Assembly (NCBI GenBank): GCA_948146395.1
Contig: OX411548.1
Location: 63,941,020 to 64,005,019, forward strand
Source: Fragum whitleyi
Taxonomy: Eukaryota; Mollusca; Bivalvia; Cardiida; Cardiidae
Direction of reading: 5' to 3'
DNA: 64,000 nucleotides
Part shown: positions 46,301-54,993 of the stretch, one piece after another
How positions within the stretch are numbered: the stretch's first letter is position 1
Layout: every line of letters starts with the position of its first letter
Notes under the pieces: model-generated
Database searches by the model: none
What the model was told of the DNA's origin: nothing
Seen by the model: only the letters and a program-made list of their open reading frames with translations
Made by a program: the position numbers and the translations under genes

Positions 46301-46798
46301 ATCGTAACTACAGCTTGAATAAGCTGTAGATACGATGTTATGATAGTTCATTGACGACATTTTTGGAAAGAGGATTTATTTGTATTACGCGCTTGCGTAA
46401 TGTGCAAAATGGTAGTTACGCCCTTGAGAGCTATCATCTAGTAGATATTTTTTGCACACGTTATTCGTTAATTGTCGTCTTTATTGCCGACGTTCTCATT
46501 TATGTCAAGCTTTAAGTGGGGTTTTGTTTTTGGCCCCCTGATTTCATACAAACCAAATAGTGCAATATAGATAGTATTGCACAACAGAAACTTGTTTCGT
46601 TGAATACCCCACCCTCCGATAATTTAACTATCAACCGTACAATAATAACACATGGTGACATGTGCGCAGTGAGGTCATACTAAACGTTTCTATCGTTCCT
46701 TGACAAGACTCAAGCCATATCAGCAAGTAAAGAACAAATGCTTACGTCTCGGTCGATCCCTTCTCCTCCTCGACTGACCCTGTTTCCGTAAGGGTCAT
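28114..46798 (-). CDS. GADD45: GADD45 homologue, 4 exons (gene span)
   Basis: Stress-induced nuclear/cytoplasmic regulator of the L7Ae/L30e/Gadd45 fold; family members bind MTK1/MEKK4, PCNA, p21 and Cdk1 and act in growth arrest, p38/JNK signalling and DNA repair/demethylation. Joining 46798-46746, 30996-30892, 29144-29024 and 28320-28114 gives 161 residues, against 159-165 for human paralogues. The start MTLTE resembles vertebrate MTLEE. Residues about 19-52 (SMVNIGQVLVEVL, ITYGVFESAEVLEA) match the first helix and strand of Gadd45; VMLCVLP and VNIQHKLIEAHCWEN match VVLCLLA and LQIHFTLIQAFCCEN; DFSCLLVGFP matches LHCVLVTNP; the end ISLPD matches INLPE. Phases are 2, 2 and 0, and every junction is GT-AG. 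Vertebrate Gadd45 genes also have four exons. Odd points: a 15.7 kb repeat-filled intron 1, and loss of the acidic loop (see findings). UTR ends and the polyadenylation site were not located. Confidence 0.93.
28838..28871. repeat. two fused B-family ends (34 bp palindrome)
   Basis: CAGTTAACAACATTG, a few bases, then CACGATGTTGTTAACTG. Both ends of family B with the whole interior gone. In GADD45 intron 3. Confidence 0.8.
29024..29144 (-). CDS. GADD45: GADD45 exon 3
   Basis: 121 bases between the acceptor tattttgcag|TTGTCC and the donor GTTAAG|gtacgt. It encodes CPEQVMLCVLP, then a short linker, then VNIQHKLIEAHCWEN and the LVK that meets exon 4 in phase 0. In vertebrate proteins an acidic loop stands where this exon has PKMSTVD. 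Confidence 0.93.
29609..29680 (-). repeat. tRNA-like SINE head
   Basis: Minus strand ATAGCGCAGTTGGTTAGGC and GTGGGTTCTTCGTCC resemble A and B boxes, with GACTTCC/GGAAGTC as an anticodon arm. The acceptor stem (GCCGCCA) finds no partner, so it is not a functional tRNA. In GADD45 intron 2. Confidence 0.5.
30062..30333 (-). repeat. J-family MITE, full copy 1
   Basis: 272 bp with outer inverted ends (GGGCGTGATTCC / TTAGTTGCGCC) and the palindrome CTACAGCTTATTCAAGCTGTAG. It is the inverted counterpart of 46162-46431. In GADD45 intron 2. Confidence 0.75.
30721..30868. repeat. F-family palindromic MITE, copy 2
   Basis: GTAGTGGACCCGTAATAG left, CGAGGTTTCC...GGAAACCTCG-type inner arms, right arm GCGGAACTATTCCGGATG. 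Its end is 24 bases from GADD45 exon 2. Confidence 0.75.
30892..30996 (-). CDS. GADD45: GADD45 exon 2
   Basis: 105 bases between the acceptor cttttgcag|GTCTATG and the donor GAGGC|gtaagt. It encodes the N-terminal helix and the ITYGVFESAEVLEA segment, the best conserved block of the family. A palindromic MITE (family F) ends about 24 bases beyond its donor-side boundary. Confidence 0.93.
31862..31991. repeat. A-family 130 bp palindrome, copy 7 (GADD45 intron 1)
   Basis: Long near-perfect arms (TGCAAACTGTTTGCAAACT... with inverse), central CGCTTTGCACGCTCACTTG. If the intron is transcribed it would fold as a ~60 bp hairpin. Confidence 0.9.
33046..33301 (+). repeat. H-family MITE, copy 2
   Basis: 256 bp, aligned over its whole length with 13525-13782; ends ACCCGTCACGCGAAAAGG and CTTTTTGCGTGACGG. 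Confidence 0.85.
33453..33760 (+). mobile_element. S-family Helitron-like element, copy 3
   Basis: It starts TTAGCTCTGCTGTATTCGG; body GGCGTTGGCGTGACAAACTT and CAAGGGGGATAACTATAG; its hairpin end is CCGTAGGCGATGCGCTGGT, without the usual TCTTGT. Confidence 0.75.
33991..34032. repeat. poly-T/poly-G tract
   Basis: About ten T then about 30 G with single interruptions, followed by a GGGGGATGGGGGG stretch. Potential G-quadruplex in GADD45 intron 1. Confidence 0.92.
34744..35706. mobile_element. P-family 963 bp element with ~330 bp inverted repeats
   Basis: GGTTCATGTAAAGTGTTTG at the left and its exact inverse at the right, each arm about 330 bp and roughly 85-90% alike by eye. TTAA stands at both edges (34740-34743, 35707-35710). 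Intact B copies have one TTAA here, so it is a target duplication, piggyBac-like or possibly TA. Non-coding. Confidence 0.85.
35122..35322. repeat. possible small foldback nested in the P element
   Basis: TAAGGTATGGTGCAACAT and the inverted TAACACACCATACCCTTA bracket the non-palindromic centre of the P element, with a second inner pair AGAAATTGAT / AATTAATTTCT. Confidence 0.45.
36093..36323 (-). repeat. Q-family TTAA MITE, copy 2
   Basis: TTAACCCTTTGCTGTTTAAT ... GATAGGGTTAA; inverted relative to 3759-3987 and collinear with it. Confidence 0.75.
36521..36735. repeat. 46 bp minisatellite, about 4.7 units
   Basis: GGAGCACATGCGATTG at 36521, 36567, 36613, 36659 and 36705, exactly 46 apart. In GADD45 intron 1. 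Confidence 0.92.
37078..37463 (+). repeat. B-family MITE, copy
   Basis: Starts TA|CAGTTCACAACATCG, keeps the full body, ends CGCAATGTAACCAACAG|TA. Confidence 0.8.
38128..38162. repeat. short palindrome
   Basis: AATTGTCTCAACGAGACAATT, one of three related small hairpins (others near 27106-27149 and 39965-40005) that all carry an ATTCCA(A/T)TGA(G/A)TAC-like arm. Confidence 0.5.
38707..39744 (-). mobile_element. D-family Helitron-like element, copy 3
   Basis: Five core units; ends identical in layout to 2669. In GADD45 intron 1, same orientation as the gene and as the next copy. Confidence 0.85.
40065..41110 (-). mobile_element. D-family Helitron-like element, copy 4
   Basis: Starts and ends as in the other D copies, only 320 bases from copy 3. 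Flanks differ, so the two are separate insertions rather than one duplication. Confidence 0.85.
41419..41672 (+). mobile_element. SINE-2 (tRNA-derived), copy 1
   Basis: tRNA-like head (GGTGGCCTGGTGATAAATGC, B box GTGATTCGAGTCCCA), body GGTTAAACCACTGCCTCTC and CAGGGACGTGAAAA, AT-rich end AACTAAAATAAATAAAAT. An inverted copy stands at the window end. In GADD45 intron 1. Confidence 0.75.
42241..42345. repeat. A-family palindrome, decayed
   Basis: CCCGTTTGCGAACG, TAAGTGCACGTACAAAGCGG and a worn right arm. Confidence 0.45.
42602..42660. repeat. I-family core fragment
   Basis: CTCTGGTCAGATTGGACGG...TTACCAGAATCTTCACTTTG resembles the palindromic core at 43130 and 44365. Confidence 0.45.
43083..43323. 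repeat. I-family MITE, copy 1
   Basis: 241 bp. Ends ATGAGCCAGTGCGTGAGG and TGTCACGCACAGGCTCAT; core palindrome CCAGCCTGTGCGTCCGCACAG. Confidence 0.75.
43716..43973 (+). mobile_element. S-family Helitron-like element, copy 4
   Basis: TTTTAGCTGTATTGTCAG start, GGCGTTGGCATGACAAACTT body, end CCGCATGCGTTGCTCTCGC. More diverged than the copy at 23879. Confidence 0.6.
44219..44464. repeat. I-family MITE, copy 2
   Basis: Ends ATATGCGCCTGTGTGTGAC and GTAACGCACAGGCTCATAT; core CCAGACTGTGCGGATGCACA. Confidence 0.75.
44486..44617. repeat. A-family 130 bp palindrome, copy 8
   Basis: TTCGTTCAGGATGGC left, CATCCTGAACGCAA right, central AAGTGCACGTGCAAAATGG. Confidence 0.8.
45190..45381 (+). repeat. B-family MITE, right part
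   Basis: GAGTGTTTGGAATGAATGG, GGCGCTGAGTGAGCG and TTGATTGAGATGAATTTC match the right half of family B. Confidence 0.7.
46162..46431 (+). repeat. J-family MITE, full copy 2
   Basis: 270 bp. Outer ends GACGTAACTAGG and GGTAGTTACGCCC; central palindrome CTACAGCTTGAATAAGCTGTAG. Lies 315 bp inside GADD45 intron 1 from exon 1. Confidence 0.75.
46746..46798 (-). CDS. GADD45: GADD45 exon 1 (coding part)
   Basis: The ATG at 46798-46796 opens 17 codons plus two bases. The peptide starts MTLTETGSVEEEKGSTE and is followed by the donor GAGAC|gtaagc. The two leftover bases (AC) pair with the first G of exon 2 to give Thr, so the phase fits. The MTL start and acidic, variable leader are typical of Gadd45 proteins. 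It is placed 15.7 kb from exon 2 on the basis of phase, N-terminal similarity and total length; no transcript confirms it. Confidence 0.8.
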
Positions 46799-47060
46799 CT
46801 TTTATTCCAGAATTATTAACCTTTTAATAAACCAAAACACACGTCTTACTAAACCGATGAATCAGTCACGTTTAAACGATTCGTCATCGCTCGTTAAATC
46901 CCAGATATGGCGGAAAGTAACGGAGATTACCGATTGCTGTTTGTTTCGTCCCGCCTCTCGCGATATCCCGGATTAACGCCAAATTTCAGTACACTTCCTT
47001 GTCGGATTTTATCAATGTGTACCTAACTGAACGCCGAAAAAAAAGAAGAAAGGTTGGGTC
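46799..47060 (-). promoter_or_regulatory. probable GADD45 5'UTR and promoter
   Basis: This stretch lies directly upstream of the GADD45 start codon. It is less AT-rich than its surroundings and has a minus-strand GC-box core (GGCGGG, 46955-46950) beside CGCGAGAGG. There is an AP-1-like TGAATCA at 46858-46864 and a nearby TGACG half site. AP-1/ATF control would suit a stress gene. No convincing TATA box or transcription start can be fixed from sequence alone. Confidence 0.4.
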
Positions 47061-48163
47061 TCATGGAGATTTTTCGTGTTAATGTTTGTTCTGATTTCAG
47101 TGCTATTGATATACAATACTGGAATCCTTAAATAAACGGTCTCGAAACTTACGATATTTTGATCGAACATTCGTTATATCAGCTAATAGATCCTGGCCGG
47201 TAAGGTTTGGTGGGGTATTGTAACCTGTATAAGCAGCCACCTGTATGAACAAGCAGCTTACAGGTACCGGTATCAAGCAAGCACCAATTGACTTCCAAGC
47301 TTAAAGCAAATGCAAACAAATTGACTCGTATTTCACTTTCAAAGTTTAGGCGCTTGCCTTATACATGTTAGGCTGTAATTCTTTGCAGAATATCATTTCT
47401 TGTTTAAAACGGACATTTCAAGTTTCCATTTTTGGGCATAGAACAATACGAGGGGTATTGTAAGAGCCTATAAATATATAACCACTTACAATAGTATTGC
47501 AATGACCACTCGAGTTATTATCAATGCTACCTGCAGTCTAAACTTATAGGTCCGAATCCGGGTCGTAGGTACATGGGTAAACGCCAGTCCAAAATCGTTA
47601 TTCAGACTGTATGTAGGTATTTTCCGGTGAATTTGAAGGTATTTCCTAGAACCACATACTTACGGTGTTATTAATATAGAAATTTGGAATTCCTCGCATT
47701 CCTCAATATCGTGGCCTACTAAAAAACGAAACTGGTAAATCAGCGAAAATTGGCCTGTTTGAGAAGAAAGTAGGGTTACCCAATAAATTCCTGCAAACTA
47801 ATTAATCAAATTATGCTTTTGTGAAGTTAAATTGTTGTAACTCTAGTTTTTTCAAGCAACCGTTTCGAAGTTTTACCCGCGACTTGTAAACGACCAATTA
47901 AATCTCAAACTCCGACAAAATCCCCGAAGCTTTTTCTAAGTTATTGAAGCAAAAGTAACAAGGAACAAAGTTTTAGTCGACACGTTTGACAAACCGATTA
48001 CATAGATATCAAGTTCTGCGAGTCCAACATTTTGAATAAAAAACAAAATTTACCTGTGCGAGGTTATTTAACATGTGCGTATAATACGAAATTGGATCAC
48101 CTCGAAAGTTACATGTAGCGTTAAGGCTATTCGCAGTTTGACTGGAAATAATTTTGACCGGTA
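47061..48163. other. upstream of GADD45, nothing recognised
   Basis: No coding pattern. CATGTTAGGCTG, GTCGTAGG and similar words are unique. A tRNA-like B box (GGTCCGAATCCGGG) near 47550 lacks an A box at proper spacing. Confidence 0.35.
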
Positions 48164-48589
48164 CAGTAAAAAACATCGTCACAAAAATTGACAAGGTGAA
48201 CGATTTTGGAATGATTGAGGAATGAAATTGATTAAGTGTGTGGAGCGAGTTTTGAGTGAATTTAATGGGAGGTACAAAAGAGGATGAACAAAATTAGCGA
48301 TATTGATTACCCCCCTTTAATAAAATATGCATACAAGTTCTATCGATAGCTTCCTACTTCTTAAAGAGCCTATTCGACACTTACAATTTGAATTGTGTCA
48401 GTTATATCGCGACTTTCCTGTGTCCAAATATCATTTTAACGACGTTGTTGATTCTTTATTTTTCAATGGATTGGAGCGTTTTTGAATGGTTTGAGCGAGT
48501 GTTTGGAATGAATGAATGGAACGCTGAGAGAGCGATTTAGAATGGTTTTGATTGAGGTGAATGTCAATTTCACAATGTAACTTAATGTA
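48164..48589 (+). repeat. B-family MITE, copy
   Basis: TA|CAGTAAAAAACATCG ... CACAATGTAACTTAATG|TA; full-length with part of the inner hairpin deleted. Confidence 0.85.
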
Positions 48590-48983
48590 TTTGTTAGTAT
48601 AGAAAAAAGTGAAGACTCTGAATGAAAAGACTGTGCACTTGCTGATCAGAATCTTTACTTGGCATACAGTGAGAGCTTGATAGAAATGCCAATGAACTTG
48701 AATTAAATATTAGCATTTACAATTACGCAAAAATATCTACACATAATCCACAATCTAGGATTAACTGTGGTGTGTCAGTATGTGACGAAATGTCGTCACT
48801 ACAGCCTCACTAAGTTGTAGTAACGAGATCTAAGTAACCTATCATCATCATAAAAAGAGTTTATAGGCTATTGATTTTGGATTTTTGTGATAAATACGCT
48901 TTCAAAAATTTTAGCGTATATTTCGAATTCGCGAATTACGCAAAAATGCATTTCCCGGCATGCGGCAAACAATTCCAATTGCT

Positions 48984-49107
48984 CTGCCCCGGATGACAAA
49001 ACGGTGCAAACACTTTTCGAATCATTCCCCGCTTTTTACGTAAATGCACGTGCAAAGCGGGGGAATAATTCAAAAACTGTTTGTACCGTTTGGGGATCCT
49101 GGGGCAA
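48984..49107. repeat. A-family 130 bp palindrome, copy 9
   Basis: GCCCCGGATGACAAAACGG left, CCGTTTGGGGATCCTGGGGC right. Confidence 0.8.
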
Positions 49108-49935
49108 GATTCATCGAAACATCTACGACCCGATTTCGTCTTACCGATGGCTTCCAACATATTTAGGACAAAAATCACGTATCACCGATACCTATGTAAA
49201 GTGATGATTGTTCTTTTAACTGTCCCGAGAGTCATCATCTGGTAAGACATAACATGTCTCAATTGTTATGATGAAACCGGTCCCTTGACCCAGCCAGGGC
49301 TGTTCTTTCGTGTCCAGTCAGAAATTATCTTCTTGTCAATTGGTACTGGATAACATCGTTTCTTTTTTCCCCAACAATTAATTAATATTAATTTAATGCT
49401 AGACAGATCTTCAAGTCTTACGTTCATCGGTTCAAGTTTAAACACGAAAAATAGTACAAAACATTTGACCCTCGATCCTATGTTATCTTTTCTAGTAGCA
49501 GACGTGTTTGAACATAATTTCACCATTTTCAAGTATAGTCAATTCAATAGCACTTTAAACCTAATTAATCAGGTAGCATTCCTTTATTTGCTCTCGACCT
49601 CGTTTTCGATTGATCAGCGAAAATTTGTACGCCGGGATGGGCCGATGGTATTTCCGCTATCATTCGGCTTCTACCGGAAACAATGTCGCTCCCATCGGAA
49701 TGTAAACCAAGGCCATTTTAATTTGCGGGGTGTGTGGGAGTGGGGCGAAACGTGATTGGTCTCGTGGTTTCTGGTATACAAGTGGAATTTCACAACTTTT
49801 GGAGGGACTTCTGATTATCAATTAATTTCCCGTTCAAATGCAATAGTAAATGCCGTTACGAAGTTTGACTTCTCTTCACACCCAATTGACTACTATAAAT
49901 TGACATTCTTCAAAAAGTTGAATGTAGATGAAATC
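49108..49935. other. intergenic; 119-codon open frame without recognisable family
   Basis: 49396-49755 (+) is open for 119 codons but has no splice context, no domain pattern and no composition bias I can credit. I do not call it a gene. Confidence 0.35.
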
Positions 49936-50073
49936 CGGCCATGCGTTCAAGATGTCGAAACGTTTTGCGAACGTTTAGAGATGATATCCCGCTTTGCACG
50001 TGTACATATGTGCAAAGCGAGTTATCATTTCAAAAAGGCTTCGCTAACGTTTTCATTCTGAACGCAGGGCCGG
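49936..50073. repeat. A-family 130 bp palindrome, copy 10
   Basis: CCGGCCATGCGTTCAAGATG left, CATTCTGAACGCAGGGCCGG right; its outer CCGGCC/GGCCGG extends the usual end. Confidence 0.85.
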
Positions 50074-50357
50074 TGTAATTGTAAATGAAATGTCTCACTC
50101 ACAATTTGACTTCATCGGCATGGAATTTCAGAGCTTGCGAATAGTGTCTTTCTTTATTTTGAAATTCCCCTAATGTATATGCATGTAGCTCAATTTTTTA
50201 ACAAAAAGATGAGATCACCGTGAGAAAATTTCAGAATGCCTTGTAGATTGCTTAAAGACGTCATGGCCAGGTGCACCGTTATGGTAAAAAAACTGATATA
50301 TTGTTTGAAATGTCTATGTTCGGGTTTCTTTTCTCTTAACAACCCCCCACCCCCAAC

Positions 50358-50597
<240 letters not shown>

Positions 50598-51129
50598 CTG
50601 AGAGGAGAATCCAATCGACAATTTTCCGACTCTATTATATAGTGAGTGAGCGAACTATCGTAACTACAGCCCAATCACGATATGAAACGATGAATTCCGG
50701 TTTTTTCGTCCAAGAAGGCCGAAATCCCAGGAGGTGGGGAACGAATCCGAATCTCCCGGATACCCCCCCTGGGTGCACTCATGATGCCCTTAAATCTAAA
50801 ACATTCAATATTCGTTAACCAAAATATATCTGCGAATGCTTTCCATTCTGATTGATTCGGCTAAACATCTATTCTAAGAAATAAAAGACAAGAATAGTAC
50901 TCAGAAATGAACATGCGGTTAAACACTTTTCTAGGAATCAAAATCTAAAATGGGAATCGACAAAAGGGTTCCAGGAAATCATATTTCAAGAGATTATTTG
51001 AAATTGCTCATTTACTACTATTATTTAAAAGTACATGTCTTAGTTTGGCATTCTTCGCGTGAAAATAGAATGGCTTGATTGGCAAAACATGGAATTTTAA
51101 ACGAAACAACTTGGCGGTCTTTTGACAAA

Positions 51130-51250
51130 AGTCCAGAATCCTAAAACTTTTGTAAACGTTTTGTAATTATACCCTGCTTCGCACGTGAGAACACGTGCAA
51201 AGGAGGGTACTATTTTAAAGCGTTTTGCGAAATTTTTATCTTCAACGCAT
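51130..51250. repeat. A-family palindrome, copy 11 (decayed)
   Basis: TGTAAACGTTTTGTAATTAT, CTTCGCACGTGAGAACACGTG, AAAGCGTTTTGCGAAATTT. Confidence 0.65.
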
Positions 51251-51292
51251 TTTCTTTTTCTTCTACTACTTAACATTTAAAAGCCTCAGATC

Positions 51293-51711
51293 AATACTCA
51301 CGATACAAAATTGACGTTCGTCTCATTCAAAACCATTCTAAATCGCAAACTCAGCGCTCCATTCATTCATTCCTAAAAACTTAGTCAAACCATTCAAAAT
51401 AGTTTCAAATTCACTTAAAAGATAAGATCAATAACTTAATTCATGAAATAAAAATCGCGATTTCACTGACATAATTGAAATTATAAGCTTCTGGTTGGTT
51501 CTTTGGGAAATAGAAAGCTATTTATAGAACCTGAAAGCATAATTATTATATCAAAGGGGCATAATAAATTTCGTTCTTTTTGTTCATCCTGAACAAAATT
51601 AGCGATATTGCTTTACTTACCGATAATTGAACTCAAACCCCACCCATCACACTCATTCAATGTCACTCCAAAATCATTCACCTTGTAAATTTCACAATGT
51701 TGTTTACTTTA
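51293..51711 (-). repeat. B-family MITE, copy
   Basis: Full-length. TTCATCCTGAACAAAATTAG hairpin arm and end TTTCACAATGTTGTTTAC. Confidence 0.8.
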
Positions 51712-51791
51712 CCTTCGCGCGAAATGATTGAAAATGCAAGAACGTATTCGTAATTTCAATTATTGATTGTTCAAAGCGTCCTCAAACTCGA

Positions 51792-51982
51792 CGCTGTCTC
51801 TCACCATTGGGTTGAAAATCGTGGACCTATGTGAGATAGAAGCTGGAGGCTAGGAAAGGATGTGGTGGTTGTACTGGTGAGAGAAATACCAGGTATCCAT
51901 TGTTAGGTGCTACAGCTACAGCCGTCGCGATATAACTGGAAAAAATGTTAAAAACCTCGTTAAACTGCATTCAATCAATCAA
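51792..51982 (+). mobile_element. SINE-1, copy 3, 5'-truncated with 10 bp target duplication
   Basis: Lacks the tRNA head; begins TGTCTCTCACC, keeps ATGTGAGATAGAAGCTGG and the (AATC)n tail. TCAAACTCGA at 51782-51791 and 51983-51992. Confidence 0.8.
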
Positions 51983-52379
51983 TCAAACTCGATCCAAGTA
52001 GGTAGATAAAATGCACTTTGTACACCTTCAAAAGAATGTGGAAACACATTTTCATGTCTAACAGCTATACTTTGCAGTGCAAGAACATTGATTTACGCAT
52101 TTTTCCTCAAACAATAAAAGCAAATAACACCTAGAGGATAAAACGATATTGCATTTTTGTTATTGAAGTCATGCACCTAAATACCTTAATCGAATGAATT
52201 TGCATTTTATACTTGTAACATTTGATATTACTTTGAAATTGCACTTCCGCGAAATCAGTTCATCCGTACAAAGGTTTCATCGATTTCAACTTAAATATAT
52301 CTTCAATTAGCATTATGATAACTCGTTGTCTTCTGAAAAAAGAAATATGAAGTATGCAATATGGGGAGGCAAGCGACAA

Positions 52380-52424
52380 AAACCTCGTAACTGCTGCTTA
52401 TTGCAGTTACGAGGTTCTGGTTGC
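52380..52424. repeat. short hairpin
   Basis: AACCTCGTAACTGCTGC / GCAGTTACGAGGTT, a perfect stem around TTATT. Confidence 0.7.
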
Positions 52425-52630
52425 CTATTAACTAACGCTAACGAAAAGTCTCGGTTACTTACTGCTGTTGTTGTTGAGGGAACTGTTGTATTGTTAAGAC
52501 AGTACGAGGGTGTTGTTAAATGAGACTGCTCTTATTCACCTTTCATTTCGATATTGCAATTTTAACGGTGCACCATAACGACTTAACTATAACTGTTTAT
52601 TGATCAACTCACTGTTGATTGTAGATTGGT

Positions 52631-52700
52631 GTCCGTGGACTAGAGGTGGAGCGTCGGCCTCTTGACCCAAAGTTCCTGAGTTCGATTCCCGATTTGGGTT
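52631..52700 (+). repeat. tRNA-like SINE head
   Basis: TGGACTAGAGGTGGAGCG and GAGTTCGATTCCC are spaced like A and B boxes. The 5' GTCCGTG has no 3' partner, so it is not a working tRNA. Confidence 0.5.
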
Positions 52701-52940
52701 ATCGATTTTAGTTCTTTCATCAGCCCACAGGTCATTGCAAAAAGATAACGAGCATTATATATACGCGTTTTTTTTTCCCAAAAGACTTTCTACAGTGGCA
52801 AAAATGCAAAAGATCTGCAATAATTAACGGAAATAGTTTTATATGTAATTTAAGCTGTGCGAGTGTTACCTTTTATTTTACAATGTTAAGAGGTTTCGGG
52901 AAAATTACAGACAATATTAGAAAGGCTTGGTCTAAGTCAG

Positions 52941-53029
52941 ATAGAAAATCTCGTGCCACGGTATATGGGAAATAGACACTCGCTTACGCTCTTGACTACT
53001 TCCCATATACCACGGCACTCGTTTTCTAT
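52941..53029. repeat. 89 bp foldback MITE
   Basis: GATAGAAAATCTCGTGCCAC / GTGCCGTGG-type inverse arms, both with CGGTATATGGGAA or its inverse, around CTCGCTTACG. Confidence 0.75.
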
Positions 53030-53367
53030 CCAATACTTCGTCGACATCATCAATGTCTGAGGTAAATCGAAGAAATGAGGATTCAGAGGTTAAAAGTTCG
53101 GTTCAAGACAGCCCCTATCGATCTTTTGCCCGTATTTGGCTCGTGCATCCTGTTCGCATATTCTGTGTTTTGCTGATGAAGCGGAATCAAATAGGCGTTT
53201 TATGGGGCGCCCTTTGAAAAGGTTTGTCTGAATTTCACTGAATTTTACGGAGCTTTGCATTTTGGTTATTGACCATTTTTCACAGCGTCGCAGTCAGAAA
53301 CAAGCGTTAATATGCACCAGGCACTTTTTTAAGGCTTTATGTATCAAAAATTGTTGAACGTGTTATT

Positions 53368-53572
53368 CAGGACACAAGCTGAATGATTTTGGAATGATTT
53401 GAAAACAAATGGAATGAGTGTGTGGAGCGAGTTTCGAGTTTTGAATGAAATAAAAGAGAGACAATCCAAGATGAACAAAATTAGCGATATATATTACTTC
53501 CCTTTTACAAAATATACGTACTTTTCTGTTTGTGTGCCTTTGTGGACCAATCAGACACTTTTAAATCCTCAC

Positions 53573-53603
<31 letters not shown>

Positions 53604-53783
53604 AATCGTAAAATAATTTGATTGATTTGATCATCCTGAACGATTTCAAAATAATTTAAAAATGAGTTCGGAATGTATTTGATAGATTTGAATAAGTGTT
53701 TAGAATGAACGAATAGAGCGGTGGTTAATGATTTAGAACGATTTTGATCGGAATGAGTCAATTTCACGATGTTGTTAACTATA
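53368..53783 (+). repeat. B-family MITE with internal poly-A
   Basis: AGCTGAATGATTTTGGAATG ... TTTCACGATGTTGTTAACTA|TA. About 28 A at 53573-53600 stand in the middle. Confidence 0.8.
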
Positions 53784-54505
53784 TATGGTATAATGTAATC
53801 GAGGCTTCTTCTAATATGATTCTTTGAACTTCTTTAGTTTGAAGCACTTTGAAGCATCGTAACTTTTTACGGCTGAATTTGTAATGTATAGTTATATATG
53901 TTATGCACACAAACGACAAACACTAGTAGGTAGGAAACGCCTACTTGGCTAAGCAAGTGCTTATAAAGGACAAAATTATCGATTTATCTATTTTATGATA
54001 TGCAATCAATTTGATTGATGTAACGGAGGTTGAAACGCTAAATACAAAATGCACTAAGCCACCTTCTGAAAAAGGCCTTCTCTGGAATATTGAGGCGTTT
54101 TCTTTTTTACCATTTCTAAAATAAATGGGGTTCGATCGTATTTACATCAATACAAATCGCGATTGCATTTGATATGTACGAAGTTACATGTAGATGTTTT
54201 TTATCCATCGTTTTTTGTGTTGTTGGTGTTGCTGTTGTTTTTGTTGATGTAAATATCCAATATTCAAATTCGTTATGGAAGTTGTGACTTTCGATCTGTA
54301 AAGATTGCAGTTAATTACGAAAGAACCGCCTGAGCTCATCCCGTTTTGCTTACAAGTAGACGGCCTTGGCCCTAGTGGAAGGACCAATACTCTTTAAATT
54401 TGAAATCGACCTTGTGAACGGAGCGAATCCTTAAGGAGCGATGAATGCGGATGCCCGTATATTGTAGAGATATTTGGTAGCTGTAAAGCTTAAGTCGAAA
54501 GGAAT

Positions 54506-54993
54506 ACTGAACATTATAAAATTGAGAAGGTTAATGATTTTGGAATGGAATTGAAAGAGTGTGAGGATTGAGTTTTGAGTGAAATTAAAGGGGGATAATA
54601 CAATACCGCTAATATTGTTCAGGTTGAAGAAAATTAGCGATATTTATTACCTCCCTGTATTAAATTCGCATACAAGATCTATAAAAAGCTTCCTATTTCT
54701 CCAAGAACCGTTTAGGCGATAACAATTTCAATTATTTCAGCGAAATTGCGAGTTTGTCTAGCCATATTTATTTCGAATTTTTGGAAATCTTTTCTGTTTA
54801 AGTCATTTGAGCTTTTTTTAAAAAATGATTTCGAATGCATGAATGAATGAATAAATGAATGAATGAAGCAATGAATGAAGCAATGAATGAATGAATGAAT
54901 GAAGCAATGAATGAAGCAATGAATGAAGCAATGAGTGAGCGATTCGGAATGTTTTTGTTTGAGATGGATGTCAATTTCACGATGCTATTAACT
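54506..54993 (+). repeat. B-family MITE with expanded (GAAT)n tract
   Basis: Full B layout. Where other copies have GAATGAATGGAGCGC, this one has about 100 bases (54836-54935) of ATGA repeats broken by regular AGCA changes. Confidence 0.85.

Noticed and set aside
49396..49755. 119-codon frame, the longest non-repeat frame
   Set aside because: No recognisable domain, no splice-site support, and length within chance for AT-rich DNA of this size.
53573..53600. Poly-A tail of a processed retrocopy
   Set aside because: It lies inside a B-family MITE with no upstream gene-like sequence.
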